Of a DNA stretch of 64,000 bases, positions 34,099-46,530 are shown in pieces. The DNA is from Sequoia sempervirens (taxonomy: Eukaryota; Streptophyta; Pinopsida; Cupressales; Cupressaceae). Numbering within the stretch: the first letter of the stretch is position 1; the number at the start of each line of letters is the position of its first letter. The notes beneath the pieces are model-generated. The model saw nothing but the letters and a program-made list of their open reading frames with translations. It was not told the DNA's origin and did no database searches. The stretch covers positions 211,904,026-211,968,025 of the forward strand of contig VDFB02358134.1 of the NCBI GenBank assembly GCA_007258455.2. Direction: 5' to 3'. The position numbers and the translations under genes were made by a program.

Positions 34099-35303
34099 AT
34101 GCATAGGAGACTTTATCAGTGTGAGAAATGATAATGTCACGGTGATAAAATATGAACTTAGGAAGGCTTCTCGGCGAAATACAGGGTGATCGATATGACA
34201 TCTCCCCGACTTTGAAGGGCCATAGCGAAGAAAATTTGGAAGGGAGAGAGAGTCATGATTTTACCTAAACACCAAATCAATCATGAATTTCAAAATGTTT
34301 AACTCAGGACAAGTCAGGGATGGACCTTTCATAGATTTTCTTTACATTCTAGGTCAATTTTGAGAGGAAATAACCTGACATGGCATTTCCCTAGGTTTGA
34401 AACCCTATTCATCTGCCATTAGCATATAGGCAAGCTCATAATTCAGTTGTTTCAACTACTAAGTCATTACTAGGGTTTCCTAATACTCTCAGGAAAGATT
34501 CATCAAAATGCAAATAGACAAATGAGCTCAAAACTCACCTAGGAGATGACAAATAACGCAATACTAAACAACCCTAACATGAAATGATCAAATATGTAGG
34601 AATTTGAATCCCACAGGCTCTCATAACATCAAAGTTCCATTCATAATTCTCAATCAAAGGCAGGGCAATAAAAACATACCATTGTGGCACAGGAATCGAT
34701 CTCAGAAGCAGCAAATGCGAAGCCCAATGGCGTCCACAAAGAACAGATGCATGAATGCACAAGAAATCACCACTAAATTGATCAATTCAAACCCAAATGT
34801 CCCAAAACAAAGTCAATCAATCGTAAGAAAGCACTCCTCAGCTCAAGCAACAGCAACAATAAGCATGATGGCACAAAAGATCCCAGAAACCAAGTTAAAT
34901 ACATCCTTCAAAGCATGCACGAAGCCATTAATGCAATCGATAGGACAGTCAAAAAACCTGGAAAGCCGACGAAAGGGTGGAATCTAGGAAAATTCAGCCC
35001 ACGTGGAAATCCATGAAAACCAAGAATCCCCGAACCATGGTGCACGACCGGAATCCAAATAGGGTCTGGGAAAATCTGTCCAAGGAGGAAAATCCTGAAT
35101 CAGGGTAAAAACCCGAACTTAGCCAAAAATTAGAGATTTTCAATGAATAACCTAGGGAAATACTTAGGCAACCAAAAATAAACATTTAAGCACATGCTAA
35201 GATAAGACAAAACCTCAAAAAGAAAGGGCCAAAAAAAAGCCAAAACCGAACCAAAAGAGGGTCCCTACTTTCAGCAGGGCGTGTGTGCAAAAATTGCACA
35301 ACA

Positions 35304-36640
35304 AAACCATTCCCCAAGGGATTTGAGATCCCCAAGTTTGAAAAATATTGTGGGATGGGAAACCCTAAAGATCACATCAGGGAATTCTAGGTTCATTGCA
35401 TGGAAGTCGCATACGATGATACTTATCTGATGTGGCTATTCCCTAGGTGTTTGGCTGGCCACACTATGGAATGGTTCTCTCACTTACCTACAGGCATTAG
35501 AACATTCCAAGAAATTATAGATGCATTCATTAAAAATTATGCATGCAACATTGCTATGGATGTTAGTCTAGAACTGTCAGCTCTTAAACAAGGTAAGGGT
35601 GAATCATTCACTTCATTCCTACAATGATGGCGATCCAAAGCCAATCAGAGCAAGTGGACCATGCCCGAGGAACAACAAGCTTGCACCATTATATCCAACC
35701 TTGACGTCCTCTTGGAATTTCATCTCAAGGTACAAGGGATCACCGCATATGATCAGTTGATCTCCAAGGTGCTTAGCATCAAACGAGCCCTTATGACTCA
35801 ACCCACAGGATCAACTTCATACCCCGAACAACAAAACAACCACCCACCCTCCAATTACAAAGATAAACCTTGCACGTGGGCAAGGAAAAAAAATGTTACT
35901 AATGATGGTTTCATAGATGCCAAGGTGGTCATTAGTGCCCCTCTCCAAAATACACCCGCACCACAAATCCAAATCCAACACCAAAAAAATCATCACACAA
36001 TACAACAACCAAACAACAATCCAACAATCAACAATCTCAATGATCAAAGGGGACCACCCCAACATAACAAGAGCTATTCCAAGTGAAAATACACTGCTTT
36101 GGGAGAACCACTTGAAGTTATAATGAAGAAGTTGATAAACAAAAAACTCATCAAGGCTCCTAACTTTGAGAATTACCAAGAACTAGATGTGAAACCTCCT
36201 TGGTATAATGAGAATCAACTCTATGAATTCCATAAAATCAAAGGCCATACCACGAATAGTTGCATGAGATTAAAAAACATAGTTCAAGATCTCATTGATC
36301 AAATGATTATAAATGTGGAACAACATACAAGAAACCAAGATCTTAAGATATACACGAATCTGATGCCTAACCATGGAAATAAAGGGAATAATAATAACAC
36401 CGATAAGGGGAAAGGCACCCACACAAACATGAATCATGTGTACAAAATAGTCATCGCCTCCCTAGATGAAAACAACATGGTCATCACCATCAAAGGCGCC
36501 CATTCCAATTGTGGAGTCACCACAAGAGGCAGAAAAGTTACCATCGTAGGATCATCCCAGACAAATAGAGTCCCTACATCTAGATCTGTCCCTAATGGAT
36601 ATAATTTCCTAGATCAGTTCAAAAGAATGCCAACACAAAT
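35304..36640 (+). pseudogene. gag: T1 gag, capsid and knuckle part, after T3
   Basis: Begins with the duplicated AAACC (35304-35308) and resumes the gag frame as FPKGFEIPKFEKYCGMGNPKD, split by one TAG, then HCMEVAYDDTYLMWLFPR, GHTMEWFSHLP and FTSFLQ: the conserved Tat capsid fold. Further on a Gln/Asn/His-rich spacer precedes PPWYNENQLYEFHKIKGHTT and NSCMRLKNIVQDLI (36200-36300), a knuckle of the form C-x2-H-x4-H-x4-C in which the first Cys is Tyr; T4 keeps it (FCDFHETKGHT). Frame changes occur at about 35640 and 36090. Confidence 0.82.
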
Positions 36641-38132
36641 CTCCATCATGGAGTTGGTAAAAATCTCATTTTCCCATAGGAAAATCCTCGAGGAAGCGTT
36701 AGCTTCATCCACTGTCCCCGCAGATCTTGATGTAGAACAATTCGAAGCTATGGTCAGAAATATCATTATGCCAAATCTCCTCACATTCTCTTACCAAGAT
36801 TTCCCCGCTCAACCATCTCGCAACCGTTCACTCCACTTGGAAGCCAGTGTACACAAGAACAAAGTCAAAAAGGTCTTGGTGGATGGAGGTGAGAGCTTGA
36901 ATATTTGTTCTCTCAACCTCATCAAACAATCAAAAATCTCTGAGGATTCTATCAACAAAAGAAAGGGTATCACAATAAGAGCATATGATGATCAAGAAAG
37001 AGTATCTTAGGGCTCAATCAAAATCCCTATTCAAGTAGGCCTGCTATCATGGAAACCACTTGTCAGGTCTTGGACCTCAGCAGGCCATATAACATCCTCC
37101 TAGGACGCCCATGGATTCATGCAATGAATGCAGTAGTGTCGACGTTCCATCAATGTGTAAAATACACACATGAGGGATAAGAAGTTACCATCAATGGAGA
37201 TCTCGAACCCTTCTCCTATTGTAAAGTCCTTGAAGCAAAGTACTATAAAATCCCCCAAGTACCAAAAAATGATGAGGGCCCATCTACACCATACATCGAT
37301 CCTGCCACTCTCTCATCCACTTCTACGACAGAGACACCTGCCACTCCTTCCATCCCCACCATCTCTGACATTAAGGTCATCATCCAAGATAACGGTTGTG
37401 GAAAATACAAGCTCCCTAATAATGATTTTGTGGTAGGAAAGTTACCACAATCTCCTAGATCACCGGGACATCCACAAATAAATGAAGCCTCCACATCCCA
37501 AACATCTCCTGAGGACTATCCTAACTTTACAAGTTGGGGAGATCTTGGCCAAGAAGTTATTGAAGCTGATCCATCTCATATGCTATATCAAGATGAAAGA
37601 CCAGTAGTTGACTTACCAATGGATGATAGAAGCAAGGGTCTACAAATGATGGTCACAATGGGCTATGACAAAAATCAAAGACTTGGAAAAAATGACAATG
37701 GGCTTATAACACCTATCATTCCAGAGACACAACTGATAACAAATATTGGCCTTGGATTTACCTCTCCAAGTATAACCATACGTGGCCGAAGTCCTCCAGT
37801 TAGAAGAGTTAATAGTCCTCCTCAACCAACCACAACTGAACTATGTTTACTAGTATCTATAGGTTGCGTCATAGATAACTTTACATTTGATATAACCGAC
37901 ATCTGTAGTAGTAGTGATGACAAGGATACCATGACCAACTTACCTAGGCTATTTGAAGATACCACTCTTTGCATGATTAGCACCCTATCTTTTGAATCAG
38001 ACCACCAAAATCATGAGATCTACCTAGTATATCCCCAACTCATTGACTACGACCAACAAGGACCACCAGTTCTTGATACATTCAAAAATGATGAGGCGCT
38101 CTCAGAATTCAAACATTCCAGGTGGGGATCAT
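36641..38132 (+). pseudogene. pr: T1 protease and G-patch region
   Basis: Protease: KKVLVDGGESLNICSLNLIK near 36870 supplies the catalytic Asp (DGG, the form usual in Tat elements), followed after a frameshift near 37040 by YNILLGRPWIHAMNAVVSTFHQ. Downstream is an acidic Ser/Pro-rich linker and then SKGLQMMVTMGYDKNQRLGKN near 37640, a G-patch-like motif known downstream of the protease in many Tat elements and possibly binding RNA. The ORF 37430-38134 is open to the stop after RWGS. The protease matures Gag-Pol. Confidence 0.75.
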
Positions 38133-38238
38133 AAAGCAAGGTTCATAATTGAGCTAGATACACATGCCTATTATGGGGAAACAATTGAATCCCTTAGTCA
38201 CAAAAGTGAAAAATTAAGAATAATATCCAAGTCCTTGA

Positions 38239-39729
38239 GTGAAAACCACATTGTGGCACTCTCCGACCAAAAAAAAAGTAAAAAGAAAGGACACATCCAA
38301 CGGTGAAAACCTCTCTAAGACACCCGAGGATGGGGGATTCAATCTTCCTCTTAGAGCTCTTCATCAAGAAAAATTAGCATTCCTGGCAAAAAAATGGAAT
38401 CCGGTCAACCTAGGAACAGAGGAAACCCCACACATCACATTCTATGCAGAATCATTACTATCAGAGGAACAAGAGCTCCTAGCAGCCTTCCTAAGAGAGA
38501 GACAGATAAACTTCACATGGAGCTATGCTGACATGCTAGGACTTGATCCAGAAATCATGGTTCACCACTTAGCAGTATATCTAGAAGCAAAGCCTATTAA
38601 ACAAAATCTTGGAAAAATTCACCCTCAAATCACCTTATTAGTCCAAATGAAGCTAAAAAACCTATTAGATGTAGGATTCATCCGACCAATAGATCATCCA
38701 GAATGGGTGTCAAACTTGGTACTTGTTTCAAAACCTGATGGGAACATTAGAATCTACACAGACTTTAGAGACTTGAATAAAGCATGTCCAAAAAATGACT
38801 TCCCACTTCCAAACATCGACATAATAGTAGATATGATAGCCAAACATGAAATGTTGTCACTAATGGACAGATTCTCAGGGTATAATCAGATCATGATAGC
38901 TAAAGAGGACCAACATAAAACAACTTTCACTTGTCCATGGGGGACTTATTGTTGGAACATGATGCCATTCGGCTTAAATAATGCAGGAGCAACATACCAA
39001 AGGGCCATGACATTGATATTCCATGACATGATCCATAAGACGATCAAAGATTATGTTGATGAAATTCTAGCCAAGTCCATAAAGAGAAAAGATCACATAG
39101 CAACCTTAAGTGCCATTTTTGATAGACTGGAAGAGTACAAGGTCAGATTAAACCTAAAGAAGTGCGTCTTCAGCGTACAATCAGGAAAATTACTAGGATA
39201 TATAGTGTCAATGAGGGGTATTGAGGTAGATCCAGCAAAGGTAAAAGCAATCCTCAAGATGGAGGCACCAAAAACATTAAATCAATTGAGAGGTATCCAA
39301 GGCAGGCTCCAATCCATTCGAAGATTCATAGCACAACTGGTTGACAAACATAACCCATATTCTCACCTACTTCACAAGGGAGTAGCGTACAAATGGGATA
39401 CCAAGTGTGAAGAGGCATTCAATAAAATCAAAGAATATCTACTAACACCACTGGTCCTAATGCCACCAATCCCAAGAAAACCATTGATTCTATATGTATC
39501 AACAACAACAACAACCCTTGAAGCTCTCCTAGCTCAGCATGACAAAAATGGAACAAAAAGGGCTATCTATTACATCAATAGAACAATGGTTGGACATGAG
39601 CTAAACTATTCATTCATCGAGAAAACATGCCTAGTAGTAGTCCTTACATCACAAAAATTCAGACATTACATGTTGGCACATAAAATAAAACTCATTGCCA
39701 AAATTGACCCCCTCAAGTATCTACTATGA
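38239..39729 (+). pseudogene. rt: T1 reverse transcriptase and gypsy RNase H
   Basis: One open frame of about 490 codons. RT motifs: MDPEIMVHHL-like start (LGLDPEIMVHHLAVY here reads MLGLDPEIMVH), FIRPIDHPEWVSNLVLV, IRIYTDFRDLNKACPK, SLMDRFSGYNQIMIA, HKTTFTCPWGTYCW, PFGLNNAGATYQRAM, then the catalytic box KDYVDEILAKS. The last Asp of the usual YVDD is Glu. RNase H follows: KPLILYVSTTTTTLEALLAQ, where the first catalytic Asp of this domain is Thr, then FRHYMLAHKIKLIAKIDPLK. The loss of the RNase H Asp fits the presence of a second RNase H downstream. It is the longest open frame in the window. Confidence 0.9.
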
Positions 39730-39735
39730 AAGGCA

Positions 39736-40268
39736 ATGCTCACAAGAAGAATGGAAAAATGGGTAATGATATTGTTAGAATACAACATTGAATATGTGGA
39801 GCGGAAGGTAATCAAAGGCCAAGTCATTGCAGATCAACTTGCAGAAGCACCAATCTATTCAGAGAATCCTCTCATTTCAAAGTTTCCAAATGAATCTATT
39901 TTCAATCTTAATGTAGCTGACCACTGGAAACTATACTTTGATGGCTCATACACAGCATGGATCAAGAGCCGGTGTCTTCTTCATCACCCTGCAAGGGGAT
40001 TGCATACCAAGGTCCTACAAACTGGCATTTCACTGCACCAATACATTGCAAAATACGAGGCTTTAACCATAGGTCTCAGAATAGCAGTGTAGTAGAACAT
40101 TATAGCTCTCAAAGTATACAAAGACTCTCAATTGATAATAAATCAAGTGACCGATGAATACCAGACCAAGGATGACAAGATCACTCCATACAAGAAATTG
40201 GTGGTACTCTCAAAGAATCCTTCATTTAAATTACATTTGAGAAGATTCCCAGAACCAACAATAGAGTA
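39736..40268 (+). pseudogene. T1 archaeal-type RNase H
   Basis: After a tether (RRMEKWVMILLEYNIEY...) the domain starts WKLYFDGSYT and continues, with shifts of frame, to AKYEALTIGLRIAV, VYKDSQLIINQVTD and finally RVVDAMATIG. The four acidic residues (D, E, D, D) can all be matched. Stops at about 40090-40100 and a frameshift near 39970 break the frame. Its place after the gypsy RNase H and before integrase is the standard Tat order, in contrast to T3. Confidence 0.8.
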
Positions 40269-41685
40269 GTAGACGCCATGGCAACAATTGGATCCTTGCT
40301 CGACATCCCCCACAACGTCCCAAAATATGAATTCCTAATTGAGCAGCTTCTTGTTCCTGCATTTGAGGTACCAGAATCAGAATTTGTGTGCGAAATCATT
40401 GGTCTCGGTGATCCTTGGTACCATGACATTTACACATACCTTCGAATAGGATTCATACCCGCCAACCTACCCTCAAACCTAAAATGAACCTTTGTAAAAA
40501 AGGCATCCAGATTTTTCATCCTAGGAGATACCCTATATCGTAGAAGCATAGAAGGAACCCTACTACACTATTTAAACATTGAGGAGGCATTAACTACTCT
40601 AACTGAAGTACATAATGGTATCTATGGATCACACTCGAGTGGAATGACCATAGCTAAGAAATTGCTGAGGATGGGGTATTATTGGCCCACAATGGAAAGA
40701 GAGGCACATGACTATGCCAAAAGGTGTCTACAATGTCAGTAGCATGGGGACCTCATCCATGCTCTAGCTCAAGAGCTTCATCCTATTGTCACACCGTGGC
40801 CCTTTTCGTAGTGGGGACTTGATCTCATTGGAAAAATCATGCCCACTTCATCTAACAGCCACAAATTCATCATAACCGCAATGAAGTACTTTACTAAATG
40901 GGTGGAAGCCATACCCATGACGTATATAACTAGGAAGCAGATTTCAAAGTTCATCCTAAACTATCTCATTTGTCGATATGGTGTTCCACAAGCCATTATC
41001 TCGGATAATGGGACACCATTCAAGAATCAGGAGGTCTGTGACTTATGCAAAAAAATCAAAATCCAACATCACCTCTCCACCCCATACTATCCCCAAGGCA
41101 ATGGCCAAGAAGAAGCTACAAACAAGACCATTCTAAAAATCCTCAGGAAAACTATCAATAACGCAGGTCATGACTGACATTTGCAGTTTAATCCTACCCT
41201 TTGGGCCTACTGAACCAACATTCGCACACCCACCGGTGCCACCCCTTTCTCCTTGGTCTACGGATCAGAAGTAGTACTCCCCATTAAGATCAAGCTCCCA
41301 TCACTCAGGATATCACTGCAAAACCTCATCACAGATGAAGAGTACTGAGTGGCAAGATTGAATGAGCTGGAGCTACTAGATGAGTGACGTATAGATGCTT
41401 TGAATCATTTGCAATTCTATCAGAACAGACTCAAAAGGAGCTATAATAAGAAAATCAGAAGCAGGACTTTCCAAGTTGGAGAACTGGTATTAAAAGAGAA
41501 TCAGAAGAATGTCCCAAACCCAAGCAACAAAGGAAATTTTGAACCTAATTGGTTGGGACCATTCATTATCACAACAATTTATAAGTCAGGGGCATATTAG
41601 TTATCAACACCTGAAGGGGAACCTCTGCAAGAGCCCATGAATAGCTCTCATCTCAAAAAATTTATGCCTAAATCTTTCAAGGTAT
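40269..41685 (+). pseudogene. int: T1 integrase
   Basis: Zinc domain: EVHNGIYGSHSSG, YYWPTMEREA and KRCLQCQ with a stop after it. Core: GLDLIGKIMPTSS (first Asp), AIISDNGTPFKNQE (second Asp), TPYYPQGNGQEEATNK (catalytic Glu), so the D-D-E triad is preserved. C-terminus: FQVGELVLKEN, NWLGPFIITTIYKSGAY (GPY/F-type module) and NSSHLKKFMP near 41640. Stops replace Trp or Gln in several places (for example before GLDLIG and after GHD). Inserts T1 cDNA. Confidence 0.85.
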
Positions 41686-42440
41686 AGAACCAAAAAATCC
41701 AAAAAATTAGAAAATGTACTAAAAAAATGGTTACCTTGGTGAAAACTTGGCAAATAGGCATCTTGGTAACAACAAAAAAATCAAAAAAGCAAAAAATCTA
41801 AAAAAAAAATAAAAAATCAGAAAAGGATAAAAAATAGAAAAGAAAAAAATCGTCCTCTGGTGAAAACCACTTCGGTGGCACTTTGGGCAAGTACCTTGGT
41901 GAAAACCTGGTAAATAGGTGCCTTGTGTAAATAAGCACTTTCCATCCACTAGGATCTTTATGGCTTGTTCTGTATCATCCATCAATCACATTTCCATCAT
42001 CCATCGTGGTCACATCTCCATCCATCACTCATCCACTCGCATCCGCATCATAGCTTAGTCCTTTCATATCATGATCCCTCCTAGTACTACTCGGCCCGTA
42101 CTCAAGGTCAGTTTTTCCTGCCTTTATCGGAGTAGTTTATGGCCTCACGTTGGGGGCATGTTCTCATCAGATCGGATTTGTGTATGTTCTTAAAGTCACA
42201 AAATCAAAAAATCCAAAAACATCAAAAATCAAAAAATCCAAAAACATCAAAAAATCAAAAAAATTAAAAAACATCAAAATATTAGAAAATCCAAAAACAT
42301 TCAAAACATATCAAAATCCCAAAACAAGTCAAAAATCATTCAAAAAGTCAAAACAAGGTCGCCTTTGTCAAACTATGTCATCTCCGAGCTTGAACGTAGG
42401 AAAGGTTGATCTTTGATCATCCCCGAGACACTTAGGTCAC
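41686..42440 (+). other. T1 noncoding DNA after pol, A-rich repeats
   Basis: Contains repeated phrases accttggtgaaaac...aaataggtgcc (41730-41930) often found after pol in Tat elements, then a G-run ttgggggcatg at 42150-42160, and A-rich caaaaaatccaaaaacatc repeats at 42195-42350. The G-run looks like a polypurine tract, but no LTR follows it. It may be an internal tract. Confidence 0.5.
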
Positions 42441-43499
42441 CCTTTTTAGGAGTCTGGCTTAAACCGACATTTCATCATGTATATCATCATTTGTAAATCC
42501 ACTAAGTCGCAAATAACTACGTGGTCTCTAATGATATAACGTGAGGCAAGGCTAATCTAAGATTAGCCCCTCGAGGCCCTCTAAGATAAGTCTTAAGGTT
42601 AATCTCTTGGTCAAAATCTCGGAAAACCCCAAAAAATCAAAAAATCAAAACATTTGAAAAATCTCAAAAATACCAAAAATAACCTCAAAAACATCTCAAA
42701 AAACTTCAAAAACATCCAAATATTTGAAAAAATCCATTTGTCTCATCTCGCTTACACTTACAATAACATCACTCATAATAAACGATTATCCTCAATCTTT
42801 GGTAAGACAATCAAAAACAAGTCTAGCAGGTTAAAAAGTGAAAACTCAAAACATAAAGTCTTAGGTCTAAGTCAGTGCATAAACAAGCTGGTCAACTCTT
42901 TGTGTCAATAACTCATCATCCAATTGGTGCCATATCAATCATCATTTAGAACACTTTGGATAAACGAAATGACGTGCTACCATCCACTAACATGTCCTAG
43001 GATGCATCCTTCCTACAATGGGCATGATCTTTTGGCAATAGTTTTAGTTCTTATCCTCAGAAAACACATGCTCTTTTGGTTAGCGGTATTGAAGAACATC
43101 AACTTGTTTGTTTACTTTATCTTTATCTTTTGGCTTATCTCATTGCACTCATTCCAAGGACTTCTCGACGATATCTGAACAAAGGATTTAGAGAAATAGG
43201 AATGGGGAAACGATCATTATCTTTTGTCTACTGTGCTTGTTGGATGTTCTTGTAATATAACCTTGGTGAATACTTGCTTTGTTAGGTATGTATGGAGGAG
43301 GTTTTGGGAAACTTGTTGACTATTGCATTGATAGGTTATACCTTTTCGTGTTTTGGTCTGAGGTGTCTAAAACTTATAAAGTGCTTCCTAGCAAGGTTTT
43401 CGTATGTCAGGTGTAAACAAGGATACTCCTATCTTTTTTTCAAGTCAAAGTCCATCACATTTGGTACAACACCATCCTGGTTTTCTATACCTTGATGCA
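42441..43499 (+). other. T1 noncoding region
   Basis: More A-rich caaaaatca repeats at 42625-42730, then AT-rich unique DNA. Short ORFs are not convincing. No RNA gene or promoter recognised. Confidence 0.4.
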
Positions 43500-44690
43500 T
43501 CTTACCACATGTGTCATCAAACATAAGAAAATTTGGCCCTTTGAAAATCCCAATTCCTCGGAAAGTAATCATCATCATTTTGCATTTTCATCATCTTGTG
43601 TCTTGTTGAAATGACTTCTTCTCTTCTTGCTCATCACACTAACAAAGTACTATGACAATTGATCATCATCACCATCATCATCGTCATCGATCCTACATCC
43701 ACAAATCATAGCATATTGCATCAACATATCATATAGGAAATATATGCATTGCATTTTCATCATCATATAAACATAGTATTATAAGTATTCCTCATAGATA
43801 AGTGCATCCATTTTTATTACATTGCATCACATTGCATTCATCACAGAAATCATTGCATAACATACATGTGCATAAACATTTCATAACCATTTCACATTAC
43901 CACCTACTGCATAGTCATACATAATAGGTACATAATCATTATAGACAATCCATTGCATACATACTCACATAACATTATAAAGTCATCTCGCACATTACGT
44001 TCATATTGCATAAAACATCATCATATTATTTCATATATCGCATTGCATCACATTAAATGCATCACATACATTACATTATCATTTATTATGTTTAGGATAA
44101 TAATATTTATTATTCTAAGCATCTTAGAAAACCATCTCATTTGCACCATCATATAAAACACGACCATTACATTCACATTGCATTATATCATCCACTAATC
44201 ATCCATGTAATCTCATAAATAGCATCATAATCATTCATTGCACAAATCATGATAACATAGGCATAAATTGGAACATACAAAAATCCATCACATACAAAGC
44301 GTATATCCATCCATAATCATTTCATTTTATAAGCATAATTCACATATCATTTCACATGTACACCATAGATCATTTCCATATCATTTTGCATATTGCATAT
44401 TGCATATTACATATCATATCATTTTGCATCATTACACATCACATAAATACATCTACATATCATAAGTCAACATAGTATAGATTTGTTAGTCATTATCATT
44501 GCATAATGCATATATCATTAGAAATAAATGCATCCATAAAAGCATCATATAACACCATAACATCATTGCACAACATATAGAAATAAAATCATCCATGCAT
44601 AAATAAATGATACACATCACATCACATCAAAATCATCATCGGCTCATATATATATCATCAAATAATGTAACTGTCATAGTACAAAATAAT
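43500..44690. repeat. Low-complexity CAT/ATCA-rich tract
   Basis: About 1.2 kb composed largely of catca, cattgcat, catatcat and cacattgc words without a fixed period, including three consecutive ttgcatat units near 44390. His/Ile-rich ORFs here reflect composition only. Confidence 0.7.
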
Positions 44691-44694
44691 TGGA

Positions 44695-46530
44695 TCACTG
44701 TACATGTATGTCAATCAGTACAAAAAGGCCCATCGGGCTATCAAAAATGAGCCCATAAGGCACAAAAGTATCATCTCGATCAAGGTCTACCCCTTGTATG
44801 TTGCCCTCACCCCTGTCATTGTGACCCTCTGCTGGTATGTGGCTGGTCCACTGTGAGTACTCTGGGACCTGTGCTACTCTAGGTATGGCCTCATGATAAT
44901 GCATCTGATAGTACTCGGCCTCTCAGACGGCATCTCTATAGGACCGAATGGACACTGTACTCTGAGAGGAGGCTGCCATGATCTCCAACTATTGTCTCCA
45001 GCCTAGCTCTGTGGCTGCCTGTAGCTCTACGGCCTATCTTTGTTGTATGGCCTAATCCCTCTCAGCCCTAATTTTCTCTCTCTCGGCTCGAGCCTAATCC
45101 CTCTCCCCTATCAAGGTCTGCACCTGGGCTTGCAGCTGAGCAATCAGTGTATCTCGGGGATCCACCTACCCTGCTAGCTACACTACTAGTTCTGCTTGTG
45201 GAGGCTGTACCTAGGGCTGATTCTCAGCTCGTGGTGGTACACTTGGTGGAACCTGCTCCTGATCCTGCATCTATAAATTTGGCTGAACTGGAGGCCCGAC
45301 TAGCTGCTCATGATGTGCACCACCCCTCCGTCCTCATCCTCCCCCTCTTCCTCTCACTCTCCACCAGTCAGGGATAGCTCCTGGAATCATCAAACATAGG
45401 GGAGGCTAGAACCAATCCCTATATGCCTGTGTCGTGCCTGGATCTACAGGCCCCTGATCGTAAGCCCATGGCCGAGCTACCAACTATCTGAAATTGTCGA
45501 CGGCCTCCGAGGCAGGAATGTATCACCCCCATGAAACCTATGACATGGTGCGGGCAAAGAAGACCACATAATTGTCATCTCATTGATCCTGGGGCTCACT
45601 AAACTGACACTGGACGTGCCCGAGCAGATATCTCTCAATCATCGTATGCTCTCGCCCCTGCATGTAGCAGTCCTGGTAGGCAAAGAAAAGTTGATCTACA
45701 TCGCCAGCCCATCTGGGCCGACCAAGGTATGGATGCCATATAAATACCTGCATCTCATCAAGGACCCTCCTCCAATAAGGAATTCCATGCTCGCCTGTGT
45801 GTGTGAAGGACACACCACCTCTGTAGCGCCATATGAGGGGGTCATCTGGCATCACTAGAACTATAACAATCCTTGGCCGAAGAATAGTAATGTACTCCCA
45901 CACCCATACATGGAGAAGTGTCACACCCGCTCCGAGTGCTCTGTCGTTGAGGTAGACGTACTCCTGGAGATCCCTGTAAAGAGAGGCTAGAAGGACCGGC
46001 CCCCAAGCAAAATGAACTGGCCTGTCATGAACCATACGCTCCTAGTAGAGTCCCCAACCAGGACTAAAGTATCGACCTCGCCTATCTGGCACAATGAGAC
46101 TGGAAATAACGGCCACAACAACCAAGCGGAAGGGAGGTGCCAGGGTCCTATGTCGCTCGAGCTCGATCTGCCCCTCACCAATAACGATGTCCTTTATGGT
46201 GAGGACTCTATGGCAGGCATCCCACCCCTCATCCATATAAAAAATAACCTGCCGACCATGGATAGGCAATCTCAAAATGCACCAAACATCCTCCAAGGTG
46301 ATGGTGGCCTCATCGATGGGAAGGTGAAACGAAGAGGTCTCATTGTGCCATCTCTCGGCAAGCACTGATAGCATCCCTAGGTGAGTGTGAATGGGCCCTG
46401 TGTGGGCGATGTACCATATCCCCATGTCATGAAGTCAATCCTGATCTCTATCGCTCAGGTCCTGCAAATAATCAAACAAATCCCGTGAATTGTGCTCTTA
46501 GGAGTAGAGCTCCCTCACCACATCCTGCAT
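44695..46530 (-). pseudogene. Antisense plant mobile domain (PMD) gene in T1
   Basis: A single minus-strand frame of about 611 codons from ATG 46530 to TAG 44695, interrupted by many stops, contains MGIWYIAHTGPIHTHLGML, LAERWHNETSSFHLPIDEATI, LEDVWCILRLPIHGRQV, then RRGRYFSPGW, YVYLNDRALGAGVTLLHVW and WEYITILRPR. This matches the plant mobile domain (aminotransferase-like; MAIN and MAIL1 of Arabidopsis carry a domesticated form). The C-terminal third is Gln/Pro/Arg-rich with an AQLQAQVQTL coiled-coil hint. Its place between pol and the 3' LTR and its antisense orientation match the extra ORFs of Tat elements. It may have helped the element against host silencing; that is inference. Confidence 0.8.

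Larger units (their letters stand above)
15807..35303 (-). mobile_element. T3: giant-LTR Ty3/gypsy element with LTR-encoded ORF
   Basis: The element is 19.5 kb. Direct repeats of 5795 and 5798 bp start TGTTG and end CAACA and are flanked by AAACC. The 7.9-kb interior encodes, on the minus strand, gag, protease, archaeal-type RNase H, RT, gypsy RNase H and integrase. The right LTR is the 5' LTR, confirmed by a primer site at 29501-29485. Each LTR carries an extra sense-strand ORF of about 870 codons. The first 245 bp of the LTRs differ at about 16 positions by eye, so the insertion is old. All genes are broken. Confidence 0.92.
29506..35303 (-). repeat. T3 right LTR (5' LTR)
   Basis: Begins (minus sense, from 35303) TGTTG and ends CAACA at 29506. 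Homologous along its length to 15807-21601. Contains the right copy of the LTR ORF and the same tandem duplication (33801-34098). Confidence 0.92.

Noticed and set aside
42150..42170. A polypurine-like G run followed by TG, read as the start of the T1 3' LTR
   Set aside because: No matching LTR exists upstream of gag, and a better polypurine tract with a matching LTR is found at 47457-48557.
43953..44465. His/Ile-rich ORFs
   Set aside because: They reflect the CAT-rich low-complexity tract and have no domain structure.
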